Source: Cyclobacteriaceae bacterium (GTDB lineage: Bacteria; Bacteroidota; Bacteroidia; Cytophagales; Cyclobacteriaceae). From it: 35,919 nt of DNA. The stretch spans positions 1 to 35,919 of the forward strand of contig JAGTVG010000155.1 of the NCBI GenBank assembly GCA_018224645.1, given 5' to 3'. Both the position numbers and the translations under genes were made by a program. Positions 16,597 through 25,151 of the stretch are shown here, piece by piece. How positions within the stretch are numbered: position 1 is the first letter of the stretch; each line of letters starts with the position of its first letter. The notes beneath the pieces are model-generated. The model had not been told where the DNA came from and did not search any database. It saw nothing but the letters and a program-made list of their open reading frames with translations.

Positions 16597-17631
16597 TTAT
16601 CGTCCGCTGTAACGGTAGATTTTTTTATCACCATTCTCGATTTCAACAATAATGGCATCCACCCCATCCAGTTTATCAAGACTTTTAAATCCTTTATCCG
16701 GCCCGCTGATGCTTAGAAATGATGACAGTACATCCGCTGTCGTGCAGTCAGGTGCAGTAACTGTTACCGTTCTGGGTATTGTGATGCCATAACCGGTCCT
16801 GGGGTTGATGATGTGGGAGTATCGTATTCCATTGATTTCAGTAAACCTGAACAAATCACCGGATGTGGCAATGGCTGAGTTTTCCACGTAAGCAATGCTA
16901 TCAGTGCTATACTGTGTTTCAATCACGATCTTCCAGCCCCGGGATCCGGGTGGATTTTCGCCTGTCCTGATATCCCCTCCTCCGTCAACAAGGACTGCAT
17001 CAAATCCATTACTCCTGAACAATTCGAATATTCTGTCTACGGTATACCCCTTGGCTATCCCACCAAGATCGAGTTGTATCCCAGGTTTAGTAAGTTTGAC
17101 TGCCTGTTTATTCTTATTCAGCTTTATATATTTAAATCCAACAACGGAGGCTGCATTATTCAACATTAAGGTATCAGGAATTTTTTCCTTCCTCCCCGCC
17201 CTTCTCCACAATTGGGAATAAGCCCCAACTGTAATGTCAAATAATCCATCAGTACGCCTTGACCAGCACAGACTTTCCCGGATTATTTCATATAATTCAT
17301 CTGAAACTGGTATCCATTTTCCATTTCCCGAAAGTCTCGATAGTCTCATCAATTCGCTTTCGGGATTATAATCACTCATAATGAGGTTAAGGCTGTCCAC
17401 CATCGCAAAGGAAGCCATGGCTATTCTTGAAGCCTTACCAGTGTCCGATCCGTACCCTACAATGGTAAATAAGGACCCCATGCCTGAATGCGAGAATTGA
17501 AAACGTACAGCTTCTGGAGGATCCTGGGCATTAACATGATAAAATAGCAGAGTAATCAATGGGATCAACCGAAAATCCTTGCACTTTTTTAATAATTTGT
17601 GCATATTTTTATCATATTTACACATTCGCAT
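16597..17631 (-). CDS. apbE: ApbE-family FAD:protein FMN transferase
   Basis: This exported protein has up to 344 residues. The signal segment (LIPLITLLFYHVNAQ) ends near residue 35. Starting at the second ATG (position 17604) would give a tidier signal. ApbE signatures are present: DGLFDITVGAYS at 128-139, the flavin-site LDLGGIAKGYTVDR at 187-200, VDGGGD at 215-220, SHIINPRTG at 272-280, and a magnesium-site TTAD at 297-300. These enzymes transfer FMN from FAD to a threonine of partner flavoproteins in the periplasm, for example Nqr or Rnf subunits. No obvious acceptor is encoded here, so its target probably lies elsewhere in the genome. It is convergent with the upstream oxidoreductase gene. 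Confidence 0.9.
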   Translation of the reverse strand: MRMCKYDKNMHKLLKKCKDFRLIPLITLLFYHVNAQDPPEAVRFQFSHSGMGSLFTIVGYGSDTGKASRIAMASFAMVDSLNLIMSDYNPESELMRLSRLSGNGKWIPVSDELYEIIRESLCWSRRTDGLFDITVGAYSQLWRRAGRKEKIPDTLMLNNAASVVGFKYIKLNKNKQAVKLTKPGIQLDLGGIAKGYTVDRIFELFRSNGFDAVLVDGGGDIRTGENPPGSRGWKIVIETQYSTDSIAYVENSAIATSGDLFRFTEINGIRYSHIINPRTGYGITIPRTVTVTAPDCTTADVLSSFLSISGPDKGFKSLDKLDGVDAIIVEIENGDKKIYRYSGR

Positions 17632-17729
17632 TTCAAATTACGTAACAATATCTGTACCATGTCATCAAATGAATATTTTTTAAACTTGACAGGCAAATCT
17701 AATTCATGACACATATAAATATTAGCTCG

Positions 17730-18668
17730 ATGGAACGAAGAAATTTTATAAAAAAATCAATGGCAGCAGCTGGAACCGCCATTGTTTCAACCGCCATAGG
17801 CGCACCCGCTGTTAACGCCATGGCACCAGGGAAAAAGTTCTGGAAAATAGAAAAATATAATTTTAATTTACCATACGCCCCACATTTCGGAATGTTTGAG
17901 AATATGGCAGGAAAAGACCTCATTGATCAGTTAAAGTACATGGCTGATGTCGGGTTCACGGCACTGGAGGATAATGGCATGATGGGCAGGGATGTCGCTA
18001 CACAGGAGAAGATTGCCAGTGAGATGGTTCGTCTGGGCATGAAAATGGGCGTTTTTGTGGTAGATGGAGGTGATAACTGGAAAGTATCCTTAGCGACCGG
18101 CCAAACTGAATTTAAGGACACCTTCATAAAAACATGCAGGAAAGCTGTTGATGTAGCAAAAAGATGCAATGCCACATGGATGACAGTTGTCCCGGGATAT
18201 TTTGACAGGACCAGGGACCTGAATCACCAGACTTCCAGTGTAATCGATGCACTTCGGGCTGGCGCTGAGATCTTTGAACCTCATAATCTGGTCATGGTAC
18301 TTGAACCACTCAGCGATAACCCGGATCTTTTCCTTAGATTTTCCCCGCAGACCTATCTGATATGTAAGGCTGTTAACAGCCCTTCCTGTAAGATCCTTTA
18401 TGATATATATCATATGCAGCGTAATGAGGGCGATCTGATCAAACATATGGAGCAATCCTGGGATGAAATTGCCTACATACAGATCGGTGACAACCCGGGA
18501 AGAAAGGAACCCACAACAGGTGAGATCAATTATAAGAATGTATTTAAATACATCGATGAAAAGGGTTATGAGGGAATACTTGGCATGGAGCATGGCCTTT
18601 CGAAACCAGGAAAGGACGGAGAACAGGCCCTTGTCGATGCCTATAAACAAGTGGATCAGTTCAAATAA
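17730..18668 (+). CDS. Tat-exported hydroxypyruvate-isomerase-like TIM-barrel protein
   Basis: This protein has about 312 residues. I start it at ATG 17730 because MERRNFIKKS is then a standard Bacteroidota twin-arginine signal. An upstream ATG at 17706 adds eight residues. The signal is followed by AAAGTAIVSTAIGAPAV. The body is a xylose-isomerase-like TIM barrel of the hydroxypyruvate isomerase group: MADVGFTALEDNG, LVMVLEPLSD with a metal glutamate, ILYDIYHMQ with metal Asp and His, and GMEHG near the end. It should isomerise or epimerise a small sugar-acid or ketose with a divalent metal. Export makes a role in processing sugars in the periplasm likely, perhaps beside the Gfo/Idh/MocA enzyme, but the two genes are separated by apbE. 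Confidence 0.85.
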   Translation: MERRNFIKKSMAAAGTAIVSTAIGAPAVNAMAPGKKFWKIEKYNFNLPYAPHFGMFENMAGKDLIDQLKYMADVGFTALEDNGMMGRDVATQEKIASEMVRLGMKMGVFVVDGGDNWKVSLATGQTEFKDTFIKTCRKAVDVAKRCNATWMTVVPGYFDRTRDLNHQTSSVIDALRAGAEIFEPHNLVMVLEPLSDNPDLFLRFSPQTYLICKAVNSPSCKILYDIYHMQRNEGDLIKHMEQSWDEIAYIQIGDNPGRKEPTTGEINYKNVFKYIDEKGYEGILGMEHGLSKPGKDGEQALVDAYKQVDQFK

Positions 18669-18934
18669 AACCCATGAGCGGGCGTTTAAATTCCAGGTAA
18701 AGCCCCTGAGGTAATATTCATCATTTTTTCACCTTCCAAAAAATCAGGGAGTTGATGCAACTATTTTTTCCTCATAACAGTCTAATAATAAACGGGAACA
18801 TCAAATCCTGTTATTTATTCCGGGTAAAATGCCCCCCATTTTGGGGTATTTTGAATATTAGTTATTTATTTACTCCTTTATATGTTATAATTTTATTTTC
18901 ATTGATCAGTTATCCTCTTCCTGACCATACACAT

Positions 18935-21469
18935 ATGTGGATCAAAAGATTTAACATCTGCCTTATTTTATTATCCTTTTGTATTCCTCCTGTTGCATTT
19001 GGTCTATCAACAAAGCTTCCCCTGGATGAGGATGAACTTAAATATAAAATTGATTCAGTTATCCATGAGGATTCCCTTCAACGGCTTGTGCAGGTAAAGT
19101 CAGATATACAGAAGGCCACCGCATTTTTAAATTACCTGGAATTCGACTCAGCCATATGCTATGCTGAAAAAATAACGCGGTTCGATGTGAATCTTATTCC
19201 AGCTGAAATCATTGCTGAGGCTTACTACATTATTGGAAAATCGAATCGAGTTCTTGGCAATAATGATCTTGCACTTAAAAATTACTGGACCACCATCCAG
19301 AAACTCAGATATGTAGATGGTTTTGGTTGCCGTTCAGAGGTAAATCAGGAATTAGGGCATATGTATTATCAACTGGGCCTTCCCATCAAAGCCATCGATA
19401 AATTTGAAGATGCCTATAGAATAGAAAAGGAGCGTAAGGATGTATATAAGCAGATAGAATTACTCAAAATTATTGCTGACCTGTATGAAGATATGGGAAA
19501 TCTGCACGGATCGATACAGTTTCAGAATAAATTGCTGCAACTTTATAATTCCCGTGATGAACGGCAGGCCATCCAGCTAATGAAGGAAATGTCTGATCAT
19601 TACGTAAGACTTGACTCTTTTCAGGCTGCCGTTAATCTCCAGGTACAGATCCTTGTTTATGAAAAAAAACAGGGAAATCTTGAAGGACAATTTCAGTCCC
19701 TGCTGGAACAACTAAGAATATTCTATCTGATTCCTGATTTCGATCAGTTTTATAACAGAGGGATCCTACAATTCAATGTATTATACAACCGCCAGAATAA
19801 AAGATCGATGACCCGGCGAATTCTGGAAATCAAGGCAAAGGAATTAATGTATTATGGGCATTTCTACCGATACTCGGGAAATTTGAATCCCCCGGAGGAT
19901 TATAATAATGCCATACATTATTATGATTCAGCCATTCATATCTTTGATAAGGTCGGTTTAATTAATCAGGCCGCTTTTGCGAAACTTGACCTCGCCGACA
20001 TTTATTTCAAACTCGAAAACTACCGTAATTGTATTGAATATTGTGAATCAGCCGTTGACCAATTATCGGATATCAGTGAATACAGGACACTTTTAAAAGC
20101 GTATGACCTGCTGGCTCGTTCTTATGAAGAATTGGACCGTTACAAGCCGGCTTATCATGCAAAGGAACAATACATTGCTTATCAGGATTCAATCCGGCAA
20201 CAGGAGTTTTCAGAAATCAGTGATGAAATAAACAATAATACAGAAGATCCGGAAAAATTGGTTTTCAATAATTTTGAACAGTTCCTTCAGCAGGAATTGG
20301 ATACGTTGAATGAATCATTGTTGCGCCTGGATATTGAAAATTACAGGAGAAAAAATGAGCTGTTGATCACAGAGGCGAATCTTAAAAATGCAATCATCGA
20401 CAACCAGGTTTTAAAACAGTATCAGGATAGCCAGGCACTGGAATTATACAGACAGCAATTGGCCTCCGAAATGCATACCAATGAAATCAGCATGCTTCAA
20501 TCCGAAATGAGAAAACGGGAACTCGAACTTAAAAACAAACAACAGGAACAGGCTTTAAAAGAACAACAGATAGAGGTCCTTGAAAAAGAAAAAGAATTGA
20601 ACGCAGCGGAACTTCAGAAATCAGAAGCACAGCGGATCGTTCTGATACTCAGTATTTCCATTTCACTGATCATCCTGGTATTTGTTATTTCCGGCTATTA
20701 CAACATCAAACAATCGAAGGAAAAAATAGCTTCCAAAAATAAGCTCATTGAGATTAATAATCTTAAACTGAAAGAACTAAACGAAGAAAAAAACAGGCTG
20801 ATCAGGATTGTGGCACACGACTTGAAAAATCCTCTGACCAGCGCTCTTTCACTTGCCGAAATGCTGAAATCAAAACTGCCGTTGATAACTCCTGAGGAAA
20901 AACATGCACTTTCGTTGATCAGGAGATCCTTGAGGAGAATGCATGAGATGATCAGTAAAATATTGGATATCAAAGCCATCGATGCAGAAAAATTGAATAT
21001 CGATTTTGAGGCAGTGAATGTTCAGCAGGTTATGAATTATCTGATCGAGATGTTCAGACATAAGGCGGAGAGAAAAAATATCCAGCTTATTACAGAAATC
21101 GAGGAAGTCTATGCGATGGTAGACCGTAATTATTTAATTCAGACTATGGAAAACCTATTATCCAATGCCCTGAAATTTTCTGAAAAAGGAAAATCCATCC
21201 ATATCCAAACCCTGGACTATGCGGATAAATGCAGGATCATGATCAGGGATGAAGGCCCAGGAATCAGAAACAGTGAACTGACCGATCTCTTCAAAGAAAA
21301 TAGATCCCTGTCAGCTCAGCCCACGGATGGCGAGTCAAGCAATGGACTGGGCTTATCCATTGTGAAAAAATTTGTAGACACCATGGGTGGAAAAGTATGG
21401 TGTGAAAGCAAAATCGGGGCTGGTTCAACCTTTATCGTTGAGTTCGAAAAAGCAATGGTCACAGTCTGA
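18935..21469 (+). CDS. TPR-containing membrane sensor histidine kinase (orphan)
   Basis: The protein has about 844 residues from ATG 18935, which gives a real signal peptide (MWIKRFNICLILLSF...VAFG). The frame is open from 18752, but the extra 61 residues look non-coding. The exported part is a tandem TPR array, then a long coiled coil rich in Gln and Glu. A transmembrane helix follows (IVLILSISISLIILVFVISG). The cytoplasmic part has HisKA with phospho-acceptor H628 in VAHDLKNP and a HATPase with N-box (ENLLSNALKFSE), DEGPGI and NGLGLSIVKKF. No receiver domain or partner regulator is adjacent, so its output is unknown. Such TPR kinases are common in Bacteroidota and sense envelope or nutrient signals. 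Confidence 0.9.
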   Translation: MWIKRFNICLILLSFCIPPVAFGLSTKLPLDEDELKYKIDSVIHEDSLQRLVQVKSDIQKATAFLNYLEFDSAICYAEKITRFDVNLIPAEIIAEAYYIIGKSNRVLGNNDLALKNYWTTIQKLRYVDGFGCRSEVNQELGHMYYQLGLPIKAIDKFEDAYRIEKERKDVYKQIELLKIIADLYEDMGNLHGSIQFQNKLLQLYNSRDERQAIQLMKEMSDHYVRLDSFQAAVNLQVQILVYEKKQGNLEGQFQSLLEQLRIFYLIPDFDQFYNRGILQFNVLYNRQNKRSMTRRILEIKAKELMYYGHFYRYSGNLNPPEDYNNAIHYYDSAIHIFDKVGLINQAAFAKLDLADIYFKLENYRNCIEYCESAVDQLSDISEYRTLLKAYDLLARSYEELDRYKPAYHAKEQYIAYQDSIRQQEFSEISDEINNNTEDPEKLVFNNFEQFLQQELDTLNESLLRLDIENYRRKNELLITEANLKNAIIDNQVLKQYQDSQALELYRQQLASEMHTNEISMLQSEMRKRELELKNKQQEQALKEQQIEVLEKEKELNAAELQKSEAQRIVLILSISISLIILVFVISGYYNIKQSKEKIASKNKLIEINNLKLKELNEEKNRLIRIVAHDLKNPLTSALSLAEMLKSKLPLITPEEKHALSLIRRSLRRMHEMISKILDIKAIDAEKLNIDFEAVNVQQVMNYLIEMFRHKAERKNIQLITEIEEVYAMVDRNYLIQTMENLLSNALKFSEKGKSIHIQTLDYADKCRIMIRDEGPGIRNSELTDLFKENRSLSAQPTDGESSNGLGLSIVKKFVDTMGGKVWCESKIGAGSTFIVEFEKAMVTV

Positions 21470-21472
21470 TGA

Positions 21473-21751
21473 TCAATGACTGGTTTTGAGTTCTGAATAA
21501 GCCATCTTCAGATTCTGTATAAATATCCTTCCGATAAGTGCCAAACCCAATAAAACAAAGGTGGTAAACGTTATGATCATATAATAATATTCTGGGATTT
21601 TCCAAAGAAAGGTTGGCGATAGGATCAATCCGAATAACCCGACCAGTAAGCCGGAAAAGGAAATGATAAATAAAATTGCCAGTAAGCCCTTTGAAATAAA
21701 GAATTCTGATTCAATTTTTTCGAATTGTTTCTGTCTTTGTAGATCTTCCAT
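21473..21751 (-). CDS. Small two-helix membrane protein
   Basis: This 92-residue protein has a charged N-terminus (MEDLQRQKQFEKIESE) and two hydrophobic segments (GLLAILFIISFSGLLVGLFG and YYYMIITFTTFVLLGLALIG). It ends in a polar tail. I do not recognise the family. Its stop lies three bases beyond the stop of the histidine kinase on the other strand, a tight convergent pair that may have overlapping transcript ends. Its function is unknown. The hydrophobic layout makes it likely to be a real gene. Confidence 0.65.
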   Translation of the reverse strand: MEDLQRQKQFEKIESEFFISKGLLAILFIISFSGLLVGLFGLILSPTFLWKIPEYYYMIITFTTFVLLGLALIGRIFIQNLKMAYSELKTSH

Positions 21752-21883
21752 TTTTTAAATTTTATTATGAACTTGTACCCAATTTATATGCCAACTTCAA
21801 AATCCCCCGAAATCCGGGAATTTCAGATGACAGGGAATTTTTTAATGTTCATTTTCGTGCACTATTGTTCGATGCCGTCCATG

Positions 21884-21915
21884 TTTAGGATTTTTTACCA
21901 ATTTCCTTATTTTTG
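21884..21915 (+). promoter_or_regulatory. Candidate promoter of the FAH-M23 cluster
   Basis: TATTTTTG at 21908-21915 matches the TAnnTTTG form. TTTA (21884-21887) lies 20 bases upstream as an imperfect -33 box. Transcription would start at or just before a perfect hairpin at 21921-21938. Confidence 0.4.
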
Positions 21916-21920
21916 TATAC

Positions 21921-21938
21921 GCAAAAACGGGTTTTTGC
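21921..21938 (+). promoter_or_regulatory. Perfect stem-loop at the presumed 5' end of the FAH transcript
   Basis: GCAAAAAC and GTTTTTGC are exact inverted repeats around GG, placed directly after the -7 box. It could stabilise or shield the 5' end of the mRNA. A terminator is less likely because no T-run follows. Confidence 0.4.
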
Positions 21939-21985
21939 AGGGGCGGAAAAAATTATAAAAAACTATTGTTGCAGAAATTATCTTT

Positions 21986-22597
21986 ATGAAGACTATTGCA
22001 ATTGGGAGGAATTATGTTGAACATATTGCGGAACTGAACAATGAACGTCCGGAAGAACCCGTTATTTTTACGAAACCTGATACAGCGATTGTCAGAAACA
22101 ACCAGCCATTCTATATACCTGATTTTTCCGTGGACATACATTATGAAGTTGAACTCGTGCTGAGAATCGCTAAAACGGGAAAAAACATAAATGAAAGATT
22201 TGCTCCCAGATATTATGATGCCATTGGCCTGGGTATTGATTTTACAGCCAGGGATATGCAAAAAAAAGCAAAGGAAAAAGGATTACCCTGGGCCTTGGCA
22301 AAAGGATTCGATGGTTCCGCCCCAATTTCGGATTTTTTCCCCATGGAACATTTCCATGACATTAAAAACATAAGTTTTTCACTGACCATAAACGGTGAAT
22401 TGAGACAGAAAGGCAATTCCGGCATGATGTTATTTTCCTTCGACCATATTATTGCCTATGTTTCGAAATATATTACCTTGAAAGAAGGTGACCTGATTTT
22501 TACAGGGACTCCAAAGGGAGTTGGGTCAATTAAAATTGGAGATTTACTTGCAGGATTTATTGAGGATGAAAAAGTATTGGAATTTGAGATCAGATAG
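21986..22597 (+). CDS. Fumarylacetoacetate hydrolase (FAH) family protein
   Basis: This 203-residue cytoplasmic protein is a short-form FAH-family member. The metal ligands are E54 and E56 in HYEVELVL and D85 in GIDFTARD. K106 follows in LAKGFD, and GTPKGVG at 174-180 closes the active site. Short members include acylpyruvate hydrolases and oxaloacetate decarboxylases, which cleave or decarboxylate beta-diketo acids with magnesium. The exact activity is not determinable here. The length is near the lower end for the family, and the N-terminus starts directly at the fold. The M23 peptidase gene starts inside its 3' end, implying translational coupling. Confidence 0.9.
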   Translation: MKTIAIGRNYVEHIAELNNERPEEPVIFTKPDTAIVRNNQPFYIPDFSVDIHYEVELVLRIAKTGKNINERFAPRYYDAIGLGIDFTARDMQKKAKEKGLPWALAKGFDGSAPISDFFPMEHFHDIKNISFSLTINGELRQKGNSGMMLFSFDHIIAYVSKYITLKEGDLIFTGTPKGVGSIKIGDLLAGFIEDEKVLEFEIR

Positions 22598-24497
22598 AAT
22601 TTTTTGGACTTTTGTCACATCATTTATTATTGTTCAAACCGCATTTTCACAAAATGGCAATCAAAATGTGCCCTATTTTTTCCCGATCAGACCTGGAGAG
22701 GTCAATTACCTTTCCGGTACAATGGGTGAAATAAGGTCCACGCATTTTCATGCAGGCATTGACATCAAAACCAGTGGGATTTCCGGACTGCCCGTATATG
22801 CCTGTAAGGAAGGTTTTGTGAGCAGGATACGTGTTTCTTCCGGCGGTTATGGCCATGCACTATATATTCTGCATCCTGGAGGTGAAACATCTGTCTATGG
22901 CCATTTGCTTCAATACAGGGAGGATATCGCCGACTATGTACGGAAAGAACAGTATAGGCAAGAATCATTTGAGGTTGATCTTTTCCCTGATAAGGAAATG
23001 TTCAAAATAAAAAGGGGTGAATTAATTGCCTTATCCGGTAATACAGGATCTTCCATGGGTCCTCACCTGCATTTTGAAATCCGCGATGAAAAACAATATC
23101 CCGTAAACCCATTGAAATATGGTTTTTCAGAAATAAAGGATGATGTGGCTCCCATTGTGCAGGCTTTCGCTCTGAAAACCTTTGACGTTAATTCAAGGAT
23201 CGACCATCAGTTTGGACGATTCGAATATCCGGTTGAACGGAAAGGATCGGGTTATTTTTATGGTAAACCAATCCCGGTATATGGCAATATAGGACTGCAG
23301 ATCTATGCGTACGACATGTTCAAAAATGCCTACAACAGGAATGGCATCCCAGAGATTGAGCTTTTTCTGGATGATACTCTCCGTTTGAAAATTTCTATCG
23401 ATACTTTTTCCTTTAATGAAACACGGCATGTGATCAATTTCTATGATTATCAGGTTAAAAATGAACAGCGACGGATATTTCAGAAATTATATGTAGATGA
23501 TGGGAACACTCTTCCGTTTTACAAATCAATGGTCAACCGGGGTATTCTTTCAATCCGTGATAACAATCTTCATTCTATTAAAATACGGATGTCGGATCTG
23601 GCCGGGAATTCGTCAGAATTGATCATTCCTGTAAAGGGAGAAAAACCCACTGCTGCGATCCCGGAAATTAATGGGTTTCTATCTGATGAATTGGAAACAA
23701 GGCTATTCGAAAATTTCCTGATCATTAAATCAGGATATGCGGATAGCCCACCCAACCATGCACTGATTTTTTCAAACCGGATGAGGTATGAACTTATTCC
23801 CTCTTATTTTACCGATAAGCAGGTTGTGTATTTATGGGACATCAGAATCGGCATGCCGGACTCAATATCAGTATTCGATGAAACGAGAACTTTTGATTTT
23901 AAGATCATGCTGCCTTCCAATACAGACTTTAATTTTTATAATAAAGTTTTCGATATAAGGTCGTATAAAAAATCATTATATGACACGATTTATCTGGAAG
24001 CCAGATATAGGGCATTTAAAGATCTGCACATGGAAATATTTACCATCGGAAATCCGAATATCCCCCTGGCCGGTTCTATTCAGATCCTTTTTAAACCTAA
24101 ATTTGATTATTCGGGTTCGGATAAATATGCCTTATTCAGCTCAAATGATCTTAAAAACTACTCCTTCGTGAGCAAACAGTGGAATAAAGACAGAATAAGC
24201 ATTTTAACAAGAAACCTTGGTCATTTTGTTGTTTTAAAAGATACATTGCCGCCACAGATCAGGCCGGTACAGGTAAACAGGAAAAAAGTTAGTTTCACGA
24301 TCAGGGATGAATTATCTGGAATCAAAAAGTATGAAGCAAGGATAAACGGCAGTTGGTTGTTAATGCATTACGATCCAAAACAGAATCTCATCTGGTCAGA
24401 GATGCTGGAACCAAACATTCCCATTGAAGGTGAGTTATTGCTACAGGTTGAAGACAATGTAGGAAATATAACTCAGTATAAAACGTTAATCAATTAA
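22566..24497 (+). CDS. M23-family (LytM) peptidase, large exported form
   Basis: This exported protein has about 643 residues. I take ATG 22566 because it gives a plausible signal peptide ending TAFSQ. The start lies 32 bases inside the FAH gene in another frame. The LytM zinc site is complete: HxxxD at H62-D66 (HFHAGID), H113 in YGHL, and HxH at H167-H169 (GPHLHFE). An insertion of about 25 residues separates the halves of the site. The remaining 450 residues are beta-rich with no named domain. The closing part (ELSGIKKYEARING) resembles Ig-like modules of Bacteroidota M23 proteins. It is expected to cut peptidoglycan cross-links in the periplasm. Confidence 0.9.
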   Translation: MKKYWNLRSDRIFWTFVTSFIIVQTAFSQNGNQNVPYFFPIRPGEVNYLSGTMGEIRSTHFHAGIDIKTSGISGLPVYACKEGFVSRIRVSSGGYGHALYILHPGGETSVYGHLLQYREDIADYVRKEQYRQESFEVDLFPDKEMFKIKRGELIALSGNTGSSMGPHLHFEIRDEKQYPVNPLKYGFSEIKDDVAPIVQAFALKTFDVNSRIDHQFGRFEYPVERKGSGYFYGKPIPVYGNIGLQIYAYDMFKNAYNRNGIPEIELFLDDTLRLKISIDTFSFNETRHVINFYDYQVKNEQRRIFQKLYVDDGNTLPFYKSMVNRGILSIRDNNLHSIKIRMSDLAGNSSELIIPVKGEKPTAAIPEINGFLSDELETRLFENFLIIKSGYADSPPNHALIFSNRMRYELIPSYFTDKQVVYLWDIRIGMPDSISVFDETRTFDFKIMLPSNTDFNFYNKVFDIRSYKKSLYDTIYLEARYRAFKDLHMEIFTIGNPNIPLAGSIQILFKPKFDYSGSDKYALFSSNDLKNYSFVSKQWNKDRISILTRNLGHFVVLKDTLPPQIRPVQVNRKKVSFTIRDELSGIKKYEARINGSWLLMHYDPKQNLIWSEMLEPNIPIEGELLLQVEDNVGNITQYKTLIN

Positions 24498-24500
24498 CAT

Positions 24501-24950
24501 ATGAGACCAAAAATAGGTGATCCCGCACCCCTGTTCACAGGTAAGGATCAGGATGGAAAGCAAATAAATCTATCAGATGTTAAGGGGAAAAAGATAGTCC
24601 TTTATTTTTATCCAAAGGATGATACTCCGGGCTGTACCGCTGAAGCCTGTAATTTAAGAGACAATTATGAACGCTTTATTTCCCAGGGATATGAGATCCT
24701 GGGTATAAGTTCTGATAATGAAAAATCTCACAGGAAGTTTATCGATAAATATAATCTCCCATTTCCTCTGCTTGCCGACACTGATAAATCGATCCATGAA
24801 AAATATGGAACCTGGGTGGAAAAATCAATGTATGGCAAAAAGTATATGGGTACAGCCCGAACAACATTCGTGATCGATAAAGACGGTATTATTAAAGATA
24901 TCATAGATAAAGTCGATACCAAGGAACATACAGTACAGATCCTGGGATAG
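24501..24950 (+). CDS. bcp: Thioredoxin-dependent peroxiredoxin, BCP/PrxQ type
   Basis: This 149-residue cytoplasmic peroxiredoxin is full length for the family. The peroxidatic cysteine C45 lies in PKDDTPGC, and the resolving cysteine C50 five residues later in TAEAC is the atypical two-cysteine layout of BCP/PrxQ. It reduces hydroperoxides using thioredoxin. Later motifs (GISSDNEKSHRKF, LPFPLLAD, TFVIDKDG) also fit. The gene begins three bases after the M23 peptidase stop, so the two are almost certainly on one transcript. The pairing looks positional rather than functional. Confidence 0.95.
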   Translation: MRPKIGDPAPLFTGKDQDGKQINLSDVKGKKIVLYFYPKDDTPGCTAEACNLRDNYERFISQGYEILGISSDNEKSHRKFIDKYNLPFPLLADTDKSIHEKYGTWVEKSMYGKKYMGTARTTFVIDKDGIIKDIIDKVDTKEHTVQILG

Positions 24951-24957
24951 CAGCAAA

Positions 24958-25145
24958 TCAGACGATCCATTCCGATCCTGCAATAGGGTCAGAGATTTCA
25001 TCAAGCGTATCGGCTTTTGAACCTGAAATTATCAATGGCTTATTTTCTCCGGTGTAAGTGGAACCGAAGAAAGTCTAAATCTTTTAGGGCAGCATCTTCA
25101 TAGGGAATTGATTTTACCTGGCTGATGTCGGCAGGATTTTTTAGA
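24958..25145 (-). pseudogene. Possible minus-strand gene relic, family unknown
   Basis: Between the peroxiredoxin and the von Willebrand gene, the minus strand reads 38 codons ending in TGA at 24958-24960 (GSTYTGENKPLII, SGSKADTLDEISDPIAG). Just upstream, in another frame, it continues as NPADISQVKSIPYEDAALKD. Joined at about 25070 they would form one coding-like C-terminus interrupted by a frameshift. I recognise no family, and chance open frames are possible in this composition. Confidence 0.25.
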
Positions 25146-25151
25146 TGCAGT

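Noticed and set aside
18090-18650. A 186-codon minus-strand frame
   Set aside because: It is antisense to the isomerase-like TIM barrel, which has full metal-site motifs.
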